A stretch of 64,000 nucleotides of DNA from Bubalus kerabau (GCF_029407905.1 NC_073635.1:36571501-36635500), one strand, 5' to 3'; counted from the stretch's first letter, positions 10,393-21,435 are shown. Notes: generated by a model from the sequence alone, not told the origin. Numbers and translations: made by a program.

Positions 10393-11608
10393 TTCACTTC
10401 CTGCTGTTCAAGCTGGTTTTAGAAAAGGCAGAGGAACCAGAGATCAAATTGCCAACATCCGCTGGATCATGGAAAAAGCAAGAGAGTTCCAGAAAAATAT
10501 CTATTTCTGCTTTATTGACTATGCCAAAGCCTTTGACTGTGTGGATCACAATAAACTGTGGAAAATTCTGAAAGAGATGGGAATACCAGACCACCTGATC
10601 TGCCTCTTGAGAAATCTGTCTGCAGGTCAGGAAGCAACAGTTAGAACTGGACATGGAACAACAGACTGGTTCCAAATAGGAAAAGGAGTACGTCAAGGCT
10701 GTATGTTGTCACCCTGTTTATTTAACTTTTATGCAGAGTACATCATGAGAAACGCTGGACTGGAAGAAACACAAGCTGGAATCAAGATTGCCAGGAGAAA
10801 TATCAATAACCTCAGATATGCAGATGACACCACCCTTATGGCAGAAAGTGAAGAGGAACTAAAAAGCCTCTTGATGAAAGTGAAAGTGGAGAGTGAAAAA
10901 GGTGGCTTAAAACTCAACATTCAGAAAACAAAGATCATGGCATCTGGTCCCATCACTTCATGGGAAATAGATGGGAGACAGTGGAAACAGTGTCAGATTT
11001 TATTTTTCTGGGCTCCAAAATCACTGCAGATGGTGACTGCAGCCATGAAATTAAAAGATGCTTACTCCTTGGAAGGAAAGTTATGACCAACCTAGATAGC
11101 ATATTCAAAAGCAGAGACATTACTTTGCCAACAAAGGTTCGTTTAGTCAAGGCTATGGTTTTTCCTGTGGTCATGTATGGATGTGAGAGTTGGACTGTGA
11201 AGAAGGCTGAGTGCCAAAGAATTGATGCTTTTGAACTGTGGTGTTAGAGAAGACTCTTGAGAGTCCCTTGGACTGCAAGGCGATCCAACCAGTCCATTCT
11301 GAAGGAGATCAGCCCTGGGATTTCTTTGGAAGGAATGATGCTAAAGCTGAAACTCCAGTACTTTGGCCACCTCATGCGAAGAGTTGACTCATTGGAAAAG
11401 ACTCTGATGCTGGGAGGGATTGGGGGCAAGAGGAGAAGGGGACGACAGAGGATGAGATGGCTGGATGGCATCACTGACTTGATGGACGTGAGTCTGGGTG
11501 AACTCCGGGAGTTGGTGATGGACAGGGAGGCCTGGCGTGCTGAGATTCATGGGGTTGCAAAGAGTCAGACACGACTGAGCGACTGATCTGATCTGATCTG
11601 ATCTGATT
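10393..11608 (+). mobile_element. BovB (RTE) LINE, 5'-truncated, with broken reverse transcriptase
   Basis: A 5'-truncated BovB starts inside the reverse-transcriptase domain (QAGFRKGRGTRDQI). The catalytic block LRYADDTTL is intact. The frame is open at 10388-11086, shifts near 10970, continues at 10960-11247, meets a stop and resumes at 11257-11586 (LKLQYFGHLMRR, then RAEIHGVAKSQTRLSD). It ends in a (CTGAT)n tail rather than the (AACTG)n tail of the other copies. The family encodes an apurinic-type endonuclease plus reverse transcriptase, which drives target-primed insertion of itself and of the Bov SINEs. This copy has no endonuclease and is dead. Confidence 0.93.
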
Positions 11609-11831
11609 CACTTCTGACCAACACAAGCTCTTGATACAAATACATCTGGAAACATCTTTGTATTTTCTCCACAGTTTGCAAACAAGAACTACACAATGCA
11701 TTTGCCAGTAGGAGCATGTACCCATCCAGTAAGGCCAAGGAAATCAACTTGTTTACCACTTCCTTGCAACCAACACATCCAACAATTTAAACTTCCCCCA
11801 AATAGTTTATGTATGAACATAAGAATAGAGT

Positions 11832-11945
11832 GCGGGGGAATTCCCTCCTGGTCCAGTGGTTGGGACTCTGCGTTCTCACTGCCAAGGGCCTGGGTTTGAT
11901 CCCTGGTCAGGGAATTAAGATCACACAAGCCATGTGGTGGGGGGC
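11832..11945 (+). repeat. CHR-type tRNA-derived SINE
   Basis: Head-like sequence TTCCCTCCTGGTCCAGTGGT followed by GATCCCTGGTCAGGGAATTA and AAGATCACACAAGCCATG is typical of cetartiodactyl CHR elements. Confidence 0.8.
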
Positions 11946-12956
11946 TCCCCTTGCCCCCACAAATAGTATGAGGAAAACGGAAAGGCCTTTAACAGTTTCA
12001 GTCACAACTCAGAAGTTGGAATTTTTATGACTTTAATTTGAAAGTGAAGAAAACAATTAAATAGTGATATCTGAAGTCTTTTTCTGTTCTACTTACTTGG
12101 AATGGAACAGTTTGTCTTTTTCCCCAAAATTATTTGACATTAACAATTTTCAGGGTGTACAAGTGAGGGTGTGGGTTGCTAAATATGGTGCAGAGATAAA
12201 TCTTAGTGTGATGCTGTTCTCCTGGGATAATTATCCACAAAACTGTGAAAGGATCACACCAGGGCCATTCCTGCTTTAAAATGATATTATCATATGTAAG
12301 TCATTATTAACTAATTACACAGAGACTCCAGGGCTTCTTAATATCTGCCCATCTGAGGGTTGAATTTTCCCTTTTTGCCAATTATTAATATGATTAATAT
12401 TTCAACAGCAAAGTCAAGAAAGTGCAGACCAATAGCTAATGGCTTATAACCAACAGCTCAGAGACATCCAGCGACCCCCAAGCTGCCAAGAGTTAAGGCA
12501 GGGCGCCCACCTCTCACAAGTCCCTTCTTGTCTGGAGCATTTCTGATATCACCTACATAGGATTTGTGAGTCAGAAATTTCACTGACACATTCTTTACCT
12601 GCATTCAGAGCATCCTCCCCAAGGGAAGTTCCGGGGGCTGCCCCATCAGGCAGCTGGCAGGCAATCATTCATTACAATATGTTAAGAAATCCATATTTGT
12701 CTCACACTGATTTCTTGCTCAATAGCAACTTTTTTGGTTTACTGATAAAAACAACTGTCAAATTAAAATATCAAATAGCTTTTCTCATTAGCATTTCCCT
12801 TTACAGCCTGACAATTGCACAAAGGTTCAGCTCAATTGTGAACACCTGGGATTTGACTGCTTGCTACAAAGCATGTATGTGAAATCCTTCATCAACGCAG
12901 CGCTGATACTGTGAAGTGACAGGTGCGCACCAGTTAGTCATTAATAGTTACTCAGT
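11946..12956. other. AT-rich single-copy block upstream of GJB2
   Basis: About 1 kb with no recognised repeat and no convincing frame. It is dense in homeodomain-type cores (TAAT/ATTA), for example TTATTAACTAATTACACAG near 12305 and ATTATTAATATGATTAATAT near 12380. It may be a conserved non-coding element, but conservation cannot be judged from one sequence. Confidence 0.35.
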
Positions 12957-12968
12957 AAGGAAGGGCCT

Positions 12969-13232
12969 CGGAGAAGGCAATGGCACCCCACTCCAGTACT
13001 CTTGCCTGGAGAATCCCATGGATGGAGGAGCCTGGTAGGCTGCAGTCCATGGGGTTGCTGAGGGTCGGACACGACTGAGCGACTTCACTTTCACTTTTCA
13101 CTTTCATGCATTGGAGAAGGAAGTGGCAACCCACTCCAGTGTTCTTGCCTGGAGAATCCTAGGGACGGGGGAGCCTGGTGGGCTGCCGTCTATGGGGTCG
13201 CACAGAGTCGGACATGACTGAAGTGACTTAGC
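12969..13232 (+). repeat. BOV-A2 SINE with target-site duplication
   Basis: Two BovB-derived monomers are joined by the CACTTTCACTTTTCACTTTC linker. The 12-base duplication AAGGAAGGGCCT flanks it at 12957-12968 and 13233-13244, so the insertion looks fairly young. Confidence 0.95.
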
Positions 13233-13244
13233 AAGGAAGGGCCT

Positions 13245-14519
13245 TGCCATCCCTGGAAAGGGCCAGTCCTCCATATCAGCTTCATTTGAGCCCTACCCCG
13301 GAGACACCAAGCTCTTCCATCAGACTCCAAACCTATCCTCTATTGTGTTCGGTGCCCAGTAGACAAGGCCGGAGAGGTGCACCCATCAGGCTGGGGAGGC
13401 CGGAGCTGAGGTCAGGGTGGGGGTAGGCAGCCTTCTCCGGGGGCTGTTATATTCAAAATGAAGACCTGAACCCAGGGTCACAGGATGAAGGCTTATTTTC
13501 AATGTTTATGTATAACACAGTAATGCTTTTAACCAAAAATAATGCAGCAACATGAGTGTACTGTTCGCAAAATAATTACAGGATTTATAAAGAAAAATGA
13601 TTAACCCCTGGTGTGATCTGCTAAGTGCATACCCATCTAAGATCATGTGATGGTGACTCCACGTGTCCAGACCTGAGACCCTGTTCAATCACTTCCTCTT
13701 CCCCTTCTCTGCTCTGGAGGACACAAATACCTCCAGGGGATTTCCTGCTCCACTGGAATCCAAGTCTGGTTGGGAAGAAAGCACCCACACACAGAAAATA
13801 ACAAAAGTCACAACAAACAGAAGGAAATCAAGTGCTGAGTTGTAATTAAGAGTTAAGAGCTGTAGGCATTCTAACTATAAAACCCAAAACGCAGAGTGGC
13901 TAGATATACAATTAGCCAACAACCCGGCAGTCATTATGCAAATCAGGAGAATAAGTCAGGGAAAACAGGAAAGGAAGCTGAACGGCAACCTGCAATCTTG
14001 CTACAGACACAAAAAGCCAGGAGAAATTTGTCAGTGGGAGAAAGCGAATCAACTTTCAATCTGCAAGCCACCTTTACCAGCTGGCTTTCTACAAAGATGC
14101 CAGATCCTTCCTTCACTCCAATGTGAGACCCCCCCCATAGAGCGCTGCCCCTGACCACCTGAAGGGTGGCCTCAGGCTGCGGGTGGGCAGCGAGCTCTCC
14201 CCCAGCCACCCGCCTTTGCCGTCATTTCCAACCTGCCGATTCAGCACATCTCTCAGATGGGCCTTCCTGGACTTCCTCTGTTCGTGAACACTCCCTCCCG
14301 AACTAAGACCTTGGGCAGCAAGGTCGGGTAGTGACCGCGGGACAAAGTCAGGTTCCCCAGGCAAGAAAGGCCCAAGCTGGCCCGTGGCGATGGGGTACAA
14401 ATTTTACAAGGAAAAGTCAATATCTTTACGCCAGTGTTAGCACTCATGGGAAACTCATTTGTAAGGCCAGATCTGCCCTGTCAGGGTGAATCATCTCTGC
14501 TCAACTTAAAGACGACTCA
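13245..14519. other. Single-copy-looking 5' flank of GJB2
   Basis: No recognised repeat or gene. GC content rises towards the CpG island. The small frames on both strands lack family signatures. Confidence 0.35.
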
Positions 14520-15527
14520 AGTAAAGCGGAGGTGGGAGAGAGCACGCCCGCACCTCGCGGCGGCCCTCTTTGAGGGAATCCTGGAGCCAGATCCTGGCCC
14601 CCACTCCCACCCCTCATGCTGGACACAAGTTCCCAGACCCGGCCCAGTCTTGCGATTTTAATTCTCCATCCGCTCTGTCCGTGGACCTCAGAATACCCAA
14701 CCACAGGGGAACAATGAACCCTGTAATCCGAGATCAGGCTTCCGGGAGAGGAGCCGGCTCCCCAGGATCGTCTCCTGAAACCCCAGCCGCGCTCCCCTTC
14801 CCGGCGAGTGTGCAGGGCAGGGGTTTGGGGACTTCATTCGTGGCGGCCCCCCAACCCCGAGTTGGGTAACGTCCTCGCGATTTCTCGGCCGTGGGAGGCG
14901 GAGAACACCGGCAGGGCCCCGAGCACCCTCGCTGGGGCGTAGGCCTGGATGCGCCCGCAGGGTCTCCCCACCACCGCCAGCCCCGGCCTTCGGCGCATAG
15001 TTGAGGGATCGAGTCACACAGGAAACTCAAGGAGACGTTTGTTAAGTCTGCCTGTGAGGTTTGGGGGAGAAACAAGCAGGCACTCGGCCAAGCGCAGCGC
15101 TGCCCCTCCTCGCCCACCGCGAACCCACATTCCCAGGAGGGAAGCGGCCCGGGCGCCCGCGCGCCGGCAGAGCCTCGGAGGTAACGGCCCTCCGCGCCTG
15201 AACTCTCTCTTCAACTATTTTGCAGTAATTAATTAATTAAATCCGAGTTTTGACCACCACAGCACTCTAGGACCCGTCCAGGCAGAAACCACAGTAACAG
15301 CAACGGCACCAAACCTTCACACACACTTCACTTCACACACACACACCCCCAACCCCGCGCCCGAGACGCTGGGAACCCCAGCCTCACGGCGCTCGGGCGG
15401 GGGAAAGCGCCGCGGACCCCCGGCGGCGCGCCCCGCCCCTCGGCGCTGGGGGCGGCCGGACGCCGAGGAGCCGCCCCCTCCGGACTTTCTCAACACCTCT
15501 CGGGAGGAGGCGGGGTGCGGGGCGCGG

Positions 15528-15533
15528 TTAAAA
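15528..15533 (+). promoter_or_regulatory. GJB2: TTAAAA (TATA-variant) box of GJB2
   Basis: GCGGTTAAAAGGCGCC is the only TATA-like element in the CpG island. The published human GJB2 basal promoter also uses a TTAAAA box below GC boxes. It predicts transcription start at about 15555-15560. Confidence 0.7.
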
Positions 15534-15556
15534 GGCGCCGCCGGTCCAACAGGTGT

Positions 15557-15667
15557 CGAAGGCCCGAGCGCCCCGCGCGCCGCGCTCTCAGGACTCAGGC
15601 ACCCCCGCGATCCCCGCAACTCCCTCGCAGCCGCCGCGCGTTCCGCCCGTGCGCCCCGCTCCCACTG
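15557..15667 (+). other. GJB2: Inferred GJB2 non-coding exon 1 (5' UTR)
   Basis: The start is estimated 25-30 bases below TTAAAA. The end is set by a consensus donor, CCACTG then GTAAGG, with GT at 15668-15669. The exon contains no ATG. It would splice to the acceptor at 18451-18452 across a 2.78 kb intron, matching the two-exon GJB2 structure in mammals. The donor is well supported; the exact 5' end is not. Confidence 0.6.
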
Positions 15668-15707
15668 GTAAGGCCGGCGCCCACTCTCGGCTGCCCCCAA
15701 AGGCAGG

Positions 15708-15842
15708 GGGCTGTGGGACCCCTCGGGGAGAGGGACCTCGGAGAGGGAGCCTGGGACCACCAGGGACTGTGGAGCCCCTCGGAGAGGGACCCCGGGACCG
15801 CCAGGGGCTCTGGAACCCTGCGAGGAGGGACTCGGGTCCCCA
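15708..15842. repeat. GC-rich tandem repeat (~41-base unit) at the start of GJB2 intron 1
   Basis: Two clear copies of a unit beginning CTCGGAGAGGGA and ending near GGGACCNCCAGGG, plus partial copies on both sides, lie within 40-175 bases of the splice donor. Long frames on both strands here come from the repeat, not from a gene. Confidence 0.7.
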
Positions 15843-16350
15843 GGCTGCACCCGGCGCGCACCGAGGCCCCGCGCCCGGGCCAGTGGCCACAGCGGCTCTG
15901 GGCTCCGGGCGGGAGGCGATCGCGAACCTGTGGCCGGAGCTCCTCGGGCCGAGTCTGGTGCGCAGCGCGCGGTCGAGCGGGAGCAGGGCCGGGAGCGGAC
16001 AGGTGCGCGGACTCGCCCGGGGTGTTCGCTGCTCCTCCGGCAAGGCTGGCGCGGCCGCCGGGCTCTTCACCCGGAGCCTCCGGTCGCCGGAGGTTTCGCT
16101 CAGAAAGAAAACGCGGTCTCGGGCTTGAAGCGGAAGCTCAACCTGCAGGAAGCTGACCTTCCGCGGCCGAGCGGGAGCCCAGCGGCCGGCGTGGCCTCTT
16201 TCCCTCGCCGAGCTCGAGTTCCGAGCTGGGCTTCCAAGCGCAGTCGTGGGGGCGGCTTTCGGGGCGCCGGTTACACACGGGGAGCCTGCTTCGGGGCTCC
16301 CCCGCCTGCCGGGGCCCAGGCCTCACCGTCCTCCCACATCCTGAGAGCTG

Positions 16351-18450
16351 ACCCCACGCCCCCCGTCTCTAGATGCGGTGACAGCCGCGTCCCCATCCCC
16401 TCTTTGAGTCGGGGGCGGGGTCTGTGGAGACAAGGGCCACCACCCAAAAAGTGAGGGTTGAGGAATTAACGGGTGAAGGACTCCTGGTGACCTTTCTACA
16501 ACCTGTGCCTCACCCAGCAGCGCCCCCCACCCCCTCACAAGGTCGCCCCTCCGCCCACCGGGCAGGTGGTGTGGACAGGTCAGGAAGGGCAGGGGTCAGT
16601 GCCGGGATGAATGTTGAGTATGCTTTTGTCCAGCCTGGTCACCAGGCCAGCCCTCCTCTCCTGTCACCCTGTCCCATGGGGTCAAACTTTAATTAGCTCC
16701 TCTGCCTCAGGGATTTTTGGACAGGAAGCTGCCGCCCAACCAAGAGCTTTTACAAAAGGACAAGGATGGAGAGTTTACTTTCCACTTTATTTTCTGAACA
16801 TCAGCCGCTGGTTGACTGGTTAGAGGAATGCGGGTCCTGGGCTGGCACCCACCCCACACCGAATCTTTAGCCAGATGCACTGATACAAGTCACACGGGCT
16901 GTTTCAGAGAGTGTCCTGTTGGCCCTTAGTAAATGAGGCCGAGAAGTGGAGGGTCTGATTTCACAGGGACAGTGGTCACGCTGCCAGCCAGGACGGGCCA
17001 GCTCAGAGGAACCCAAGGCCTCCAGGCCATCTGTGTTCAGGGTCAGGGCTGAGCCTTTTCCAGGTGACATTTCCCTCTTTCAAGCCAAGCTGCCCAAGTG
17101 TCTCAGTGCTCATAGCTCTCCTGTCCTGACTTTCTCGAGTCTGGGCTGCCTCCTCTGAAGGAGTGACCATGGATGGTTTCAGCCAGGCCTGGGTGCCCCA
17201 AGCAGTGCCCCATAGGCGGCTGGGTGATCAGACTGCCCCCCCCCAACCCTGGCTACTCGGGAAGTCCAGCGGGAAACAGGACCCGACTTGCTCAGAATAA
17301 GGAGAACACTAAGCTTTTAAGCAAGAAGAAGCACTGAGAACCAGTTCGGAAGGTGTAGACACAGATTACTCATCAGATTGTGGAGGGTGGAGCCTTGTTA
17401 TAAGAGGCTTGATTGAGACAGACGGGTGTGACTGCACGTAAATGAAGACAGTTCATACCCTGCGATGAGAAGGCCACCAGCTCCTGGAGGCGAATGCCCG
17501 GGCTCCCCAGGTCCTCTCCAGCGAGCAGCATGTCACCTGGCAGCGTCCACATTGACCCTCAATACCGTGAGGGTGCCCGCGACGGCCAGTCCCTGGGGAC
17601 TCACTGAGTTAAGCTTTCATTTATTTTCTTATGATGCATCTCTTTAGAAGCACGTCTAAATTAAAACCATAGCCACAATAAAAACGCACCATCTGAACAG
17701 TTTTCAAACCTGAGTACTGGCTGACTGGTCAGTCCCAGCAGGACAACGAGAACCCCAGCCCTCACACAGAGCGCACACAGAAACCCAGGCACACACTGGC
17801 TCTTCCCTAAGGAAGGACCGTTTCTAACTGGCTCCCTTTTGTACAGGGAAAGGACGTGAAACCCATTGGGAAATGTTAAACATGAATTTTACCCTTGGGG
17901 ACAGTCATTTCGCCACTGCATCCCATGTCCAGAAAACTGAAATAACTTAAGGAAGGAGGTGCTATGGGGAGACATGGCCTCTTGGCCTTGAAGGTGACGT
18001 CGGCCCCAGCAGGCACGAGCCCAGAGTACCATCCAGAGCTGGAGGCCAGCAAACACTTGGGGGTGCTGAATGCCGCTGGAGGGTCAGGGAGACCCGAACA
18101 GGGGGTGTCTGCTGAGGGTTTGGTCAGCACACCCAGGGCCCTGGGTCAGTGGGCACATTTGCTGGGGTGCTCCCTCCCCACCCCATGAGTTGATTGTGCT
18201 GAAGACTGGGTGCGTTACTGGGGTGAGTACACCCCTCTTTACTAGAGAACAGAGAATGCATCCACGGTCGACTGCCTGCTGCACAGCAAACCCCATGGCA
18301 AGCCTGGTTGCTCTTGTTTCCCCTTGTTGAGGGAGGCTATGTAAGAACTGGCCCTTTGAGATGGCTGGAGCTCATGGGCCAGCCCCCCTGAGCCTCCCCA
18401 AGCCGGTCCCACATGCTTACCCCATGTTGCTCTGTGTCACTCTCTTTTCC
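16351..18450. other. GJB2: GJB2 intron 1, remainder
   Basis: Single-copy-looking intronic DNA with no recognised interspersed repeat. An in-frame ATG at 18361 opens towards the coding exon but lies upstream of the splice acceptor, so it is intronic and should not be used as the start. Confidence 0.5.
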
Positions 18451-18474
18451 AGCACAAGCCGCCCAAACGAGACG
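18451..18474 (+). other. GJB2: GJB2 intron 1 splice acceptor and 5' UTR part of exon 2
   Basis: The pyrimidine tract TCACTCTCTTTTCCAG ends with AG at 18451-18452. The exon then starts CACAAGCCGCCC and reaches the ATG at 18475. Confidence 0.85.
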
Positions 18475-19155
18475 ATGGACTGGGGCGCACTGCACACGAT
18501 CCTGGGGGGTGTGAACAAGCACTCCACCAGCATCGGCAAGATCTGGCTGACCGTCCTCTTCGTCTTCCGAGTCATGATCTTGGTGGTGGCCGCCAAGGAG
18601 GTGTGGGGGGATGAGCAGGCCGACTTCGTGTGCAACACCCTGCAGCCCGGGTGCAAGAACGTGTGCTATGACCACTACTTCCCCATCTCGCACATCCGGC
18701 TCTGGGCGCTGCAGCTCATCTTTGTGTCCACGCCCGCCCTGCTGGTGGCCATGCATGTGGCCTACTACAGGCACGAGAAGAAGCGCAAGTTCATCAGGGG
18801 AGAGATAAAGACCGAGTTCAAGGACATTGAAGAGATCAAGAAGCAAAAGGTCCGGATCGAGGGTTCTCTGTGGTGGACCTACACGGGCAGCATCTTCTTC
18901 CGCGTCATCTTCGAGGCTGCCTTCATGTATGTCTTCTACGTGATGTATGATGGCTTCGCCATGCAGCGCCTGGTGAAGTGCAATGCCTGGCCCTGCCCCA
19001 ACACGGTGGACTGCTTCGTGTCCAGGCCCACAGAGAAGACCGTCTTCACGGTCTTCATGATTGCAGTGTCTGGAATTTGCATCCTGCTCAATGTCACTGA
19101 GCTGTGTTACTTGCTGATTCGATTTTGTTCCGGAAAGTCCAAAAAACCAGTGTAA
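18475..19155 (+). CDS. GJB2: Connexin 26 (gap junction beta-2 protein), complete
   Basis: This is a 226-residue connexin, the full family length for Cx26, encoded in one exon. Six connexins form a hemichannel, and two docked hemichannels form a gap junction passing ions, IP3 and other small solutes between cells. Four membrane helices lie at about 20-40, 76-96, 131-152 and 190-214. The first extracellular loop has the Cys triad C53/C60/C64 and the second C169/C174/C180, all present. The N-terminal pore helix (MDWGALHTIL) and a short cytoplasmic tail ending KSKKPV are intact. The start is fixed by the acceptor TTTTCCAG ending at 18452, which leaves 22 bases of 5' UTR before an ATG with A at -3 and G at +4. 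No frameshift or missing key residue is seen. Loss of the human orthologue causes DFNB1 deafness. Assignment to GJB2 rather than GJB6 rests on near-identity to mammalian Cx26 and on the short tail. Confidence 0.99.
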   Translation: MDWGALHTILGGVNKHSTSIGKIWLTVLFVFRVMILVVAAKEVWGDEQADFVCNTLQPGCKNVCYDHYFPISHIRLWALQLIFVSTPALLVAMHVAYYRHEKKRKFIRGEIKTEFKDIEEIKKQKVRIEGSLWWTYTGSIFFRVIFEAAFMYVFYVMYDGFAMQRLVKCNAWPCPNTVDCFVSRPTEKTVFTVFMIAVSGICILLNVTELCYLLIRFCSGKSKKPV

Positions 19156-19622
19156 CCATAGTGGTCACCATGTTTAGATAAAAGAGGAGTGCGATCTGTG
19201 CTTGGCCGTGGGGCACAGTCAGCCGGCAGTACCCCCCCCCACCCCGCCCCGGGTACAGCTCGGCTTCAGGGCCACCTTTGACCCCCTCCCCAGTAGATCG
19301 CACATGCAACCCCAAATGCCTCCAGAGTCTGTGCCCCCCACCCCACCCCTGAAAGTGTCACATTGAAGGCAGACTCAGAGCCTCTGCCGCTTTTCTCTAA
19401 AACCAGTCCTCTTGGGGCAAAGCTGGCCCGGGTGGCCATGCCTATTTAGGCAAAGGACATGGCGTTTGTCTCCGTTTCTTTGAGGAAAGGAGAGAAACGC
19501 CAGGGCCTGAAGAGCACAGGGTCTGGTTGATCCACTTAGGGCTCTCTTTGCCATTTCCCCTGCATTAAAGGTGAACACAGAGAATCTTGGTTCTTTTATT
19601 TGCTTTGACGTTTCAGTCCTCC

Positions 19623-19650
19623 CATTAGGGAGTGGACGCTCTCCCTAATG
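19623..19650 (+). other. Perfect hairpin in the GJB2 3' UTR
   Basis: CATTAGGGAG at 19623-19632 is exactly complementary to CTCCCTAATG at 19641-19650, with an 8-base loop (TGGACGCT). It would fold in the mRNA. Its function is unknown. Confidence 0.75.
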
Positions 19651-20572
19651 CTTCAAACTCTGTTACACGTTTTTTAAGTGAAAATTTAAAATATGACGTG
19701 TTCTTTTGATCTGCAAGGAACCATTCATTATAGGTTCCTCTTATTTCAAAGGCTCAGATTATGATATGTAAACGGGGTATAATTAGATGCTCTTGTTGAA
19801 TTTAACTATGGCCTTTCAGGTGTGAGTGGTTTGCACTGCCCCCAAGAGGCTGTCCATTGTGTGACGTGTGGTGTGTGCTACAGGAACGCATTTCAGCTTC
19901 CCTCATTGAAACAGACTAGGGCTTCTAATAGTTGGCGATGGCTTCTGATAGCAAACAGCCTCGTTTCAAAAGCTTAGATGTGATTTTGCATGAGGAATGA
20001 AGACTTTATATACCACGAGTTACTACCAACGGTGGGGTGGTTCAAGACACCCTGAGCTTCCTTACGATGGTGCTTTTCCACTCCCACGGGTAGAACGCTG
20101 ATTACAGAGATTGCTTGGGACTATTTTATTGCCACAGTATGATTTAATGGTGCAGAAAAAAATGGAAAATTGAGGGGGAAGGGGCAGTAACTGTTTCTAA
20201 AAAAGAGGTGTAAAAACTAGACTCTAAATTCTGATAATTAAAAATGAGTTTCATCTACTTCAAAGGTTTGTTCACTTCCCTTTTCAGCATCCAGGCTTTT
20301 AAAGTGAAAATAGATTTAATAGACATTTTTTTAAAGGTAGAAACTAGGGTTTAGATAACTATTTAGCAGTTCTATAAGACAGACAGAATCCTAATATTTT
20401 CATGATGCTTGACATGGTTTCAAAAAAATGGTACTCAGTATACTTCAATGAGAGTAAATACTTTCCTGTTGCCAAGAATAGTTTATAAAAACATTTTGTA
20501 ATAATACATAATAGTTTAAATTACATACTTGTAATTAAAATAATTTTGTAACATCTCATATATCATTTAAAT

Positions 20573-20578
20573 ATTAAA
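20573..20578 (+). terminator. GJB2: Candidate GJB2 polyadenylation signal (ATTAAA)
   Basis: ATTAAA within the AT-rich distal UTR; a second ATTAAA is at 20534-20539. No canonical AATAAA is seen in the 1.4 kb after the stop. Which one is used cannot be told from sequence. Confidence 0.45.
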
Positions 20579-20621
20579 ATATAATTGATTCATATAATGG
20601 TTATTTAAAATCTATTACAGA

Positions 20622-20835
20622 ATGTGTGCTAAGTAGCTTCAGTCACGTCCAACTCTTTGCAACCCCATGGACTGTAGCCCTCCAAGATCCTCTGTCCATG
20701 GGATTCTCTAGGCAAGAACAGTGGAGGGTTGCCACTCCTCCAGGGATCTTTCCAACCCAGGGATGTGCTGCTTGAATCTCATGTCTCCTGTATTTGCCAG
20801 CAGGTTCTTTACCACTAGCACCACCTGGGAAGCCC
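20622..20835 (-). repeat. Bov-tA SINE
   Basis: TGTGCTAAGTAGCTTCAGTC through to CACCACCTGGGAAGCCC, the complement of a Bov-tA. It lies immediately beyond the inferred GJB2 3' end. Confidence 0.92.
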
Positions 20836-21435
20836 TTTGAATAGAATAGAATAGTAGCTTCTAATTTCATCTATAGCTGGTTTTGTAAAAGTATATGAAA
20901 AATTTCATAACACTAAATGGGTAAGTTACCACTGTGTCTATCTGAGACTCTGGGATCCTTCCTCCCCAGTTACGGAAAAGCCTGTGTCACCAGAAAGACA
21001 GTTGGAGAAGGAGAAAAAAGGATTATTCCTGCCCCATGCTCACCACTAGCGGGTTCCTGAGAAACACGCACAGTGTGGGTGTGGACAGGCTTTGCTGCTT
21101 GGAGGACGCTGAGCTGGGGTCACGTGACCAGGCTGGCTCCTAGAAGAATCATTTAAAGATGTTAAAATGTTATTCACAGTCAAGGTTGGCTGAGGCATGA
21201 GAAAAATTCCATCAGGTGTCTTTTCTATGGGGTTTTCTATGGGGTTTCATGTCCATTTGTGTGCAACCAAATTGGTCTTATCACCTGCCTTCTGTTCCGT
21301 GTGTGTGGCCTGCTGCCCAGCGCATTCCTGGGATGCCAGAAACACCCAAGGTGGTCGGAGACCTCATCCAGGGACCTGAAAGCACTTTACACATTGGTAA
21401 TTACAAGTGTGTTTATGAGGAACCATACGCTCCTT
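20836..21435. other. Unassigned intergenic spacer
   Basis: No repeat family or coding frame is recognised. A short direct repeat (TCTATGGGGTTT twice) lies near 21222. Confidence 0.3.

Larger units (their letters stand above)
14520..16350 (+). promoter_or_regulatory. GJB2: GJB2 CpG island and promoter region
   Basis: Dense CpG and GC-rich sequence spans the inferred GJB2 first exon and the start of intron 1. GC-box cores lie at about 15430-15460 (CCCCGCCCC and GGGGGCGG) and 15509-15515 (GGCGGGG), just upstream of a TTAAAA box. This is the expected GJB2 architecture, with Sp1-type GC boxes plus a TATA variant. A TAATTAATTAATTAAA run lies at the upstream edge (15226-15241). Confidence 0.8.
19156..20600 (+). 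other. GJB2: GJB2 3' UTR (inferred extent)
   Basis: About 1.4 kb of repeat-free sequence follows the stop codon, similar in length to the 3' UTR of mammalian GJB2 mRNAs. It becomes AT-rich distally and stops just before a Bov-tA SINE at 20622. A perfect 10-base-pair hairpin lies at 19623-19650. The end is placed using the ATTAAA candidates near 20534 and 20573. Confidence 0.6.

Noticed and set aside
1..15000. GJB6 (connexin 30) upstream of GJB2
   Set aside because: No connexin signature such as the CX6CX3C loop is present in any frame upstream of GJB2 in this window.
15317..16454. Several 150-210 codon frames on both strands over the GJB2 CpG island
   Set aside because: GC-rich DNA has few stop codons; the frames overlap the promoter, exon 1 and an intronic tandem repeat and show no domains.
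18361..18474. 38-codon N-terminal extension of connexin 26
   Set aside because: The upstream ATG lies in intron 1, before the splice acceptor at 18451-18452. The true start at 18475 gives the standard MDWG N-terminus.
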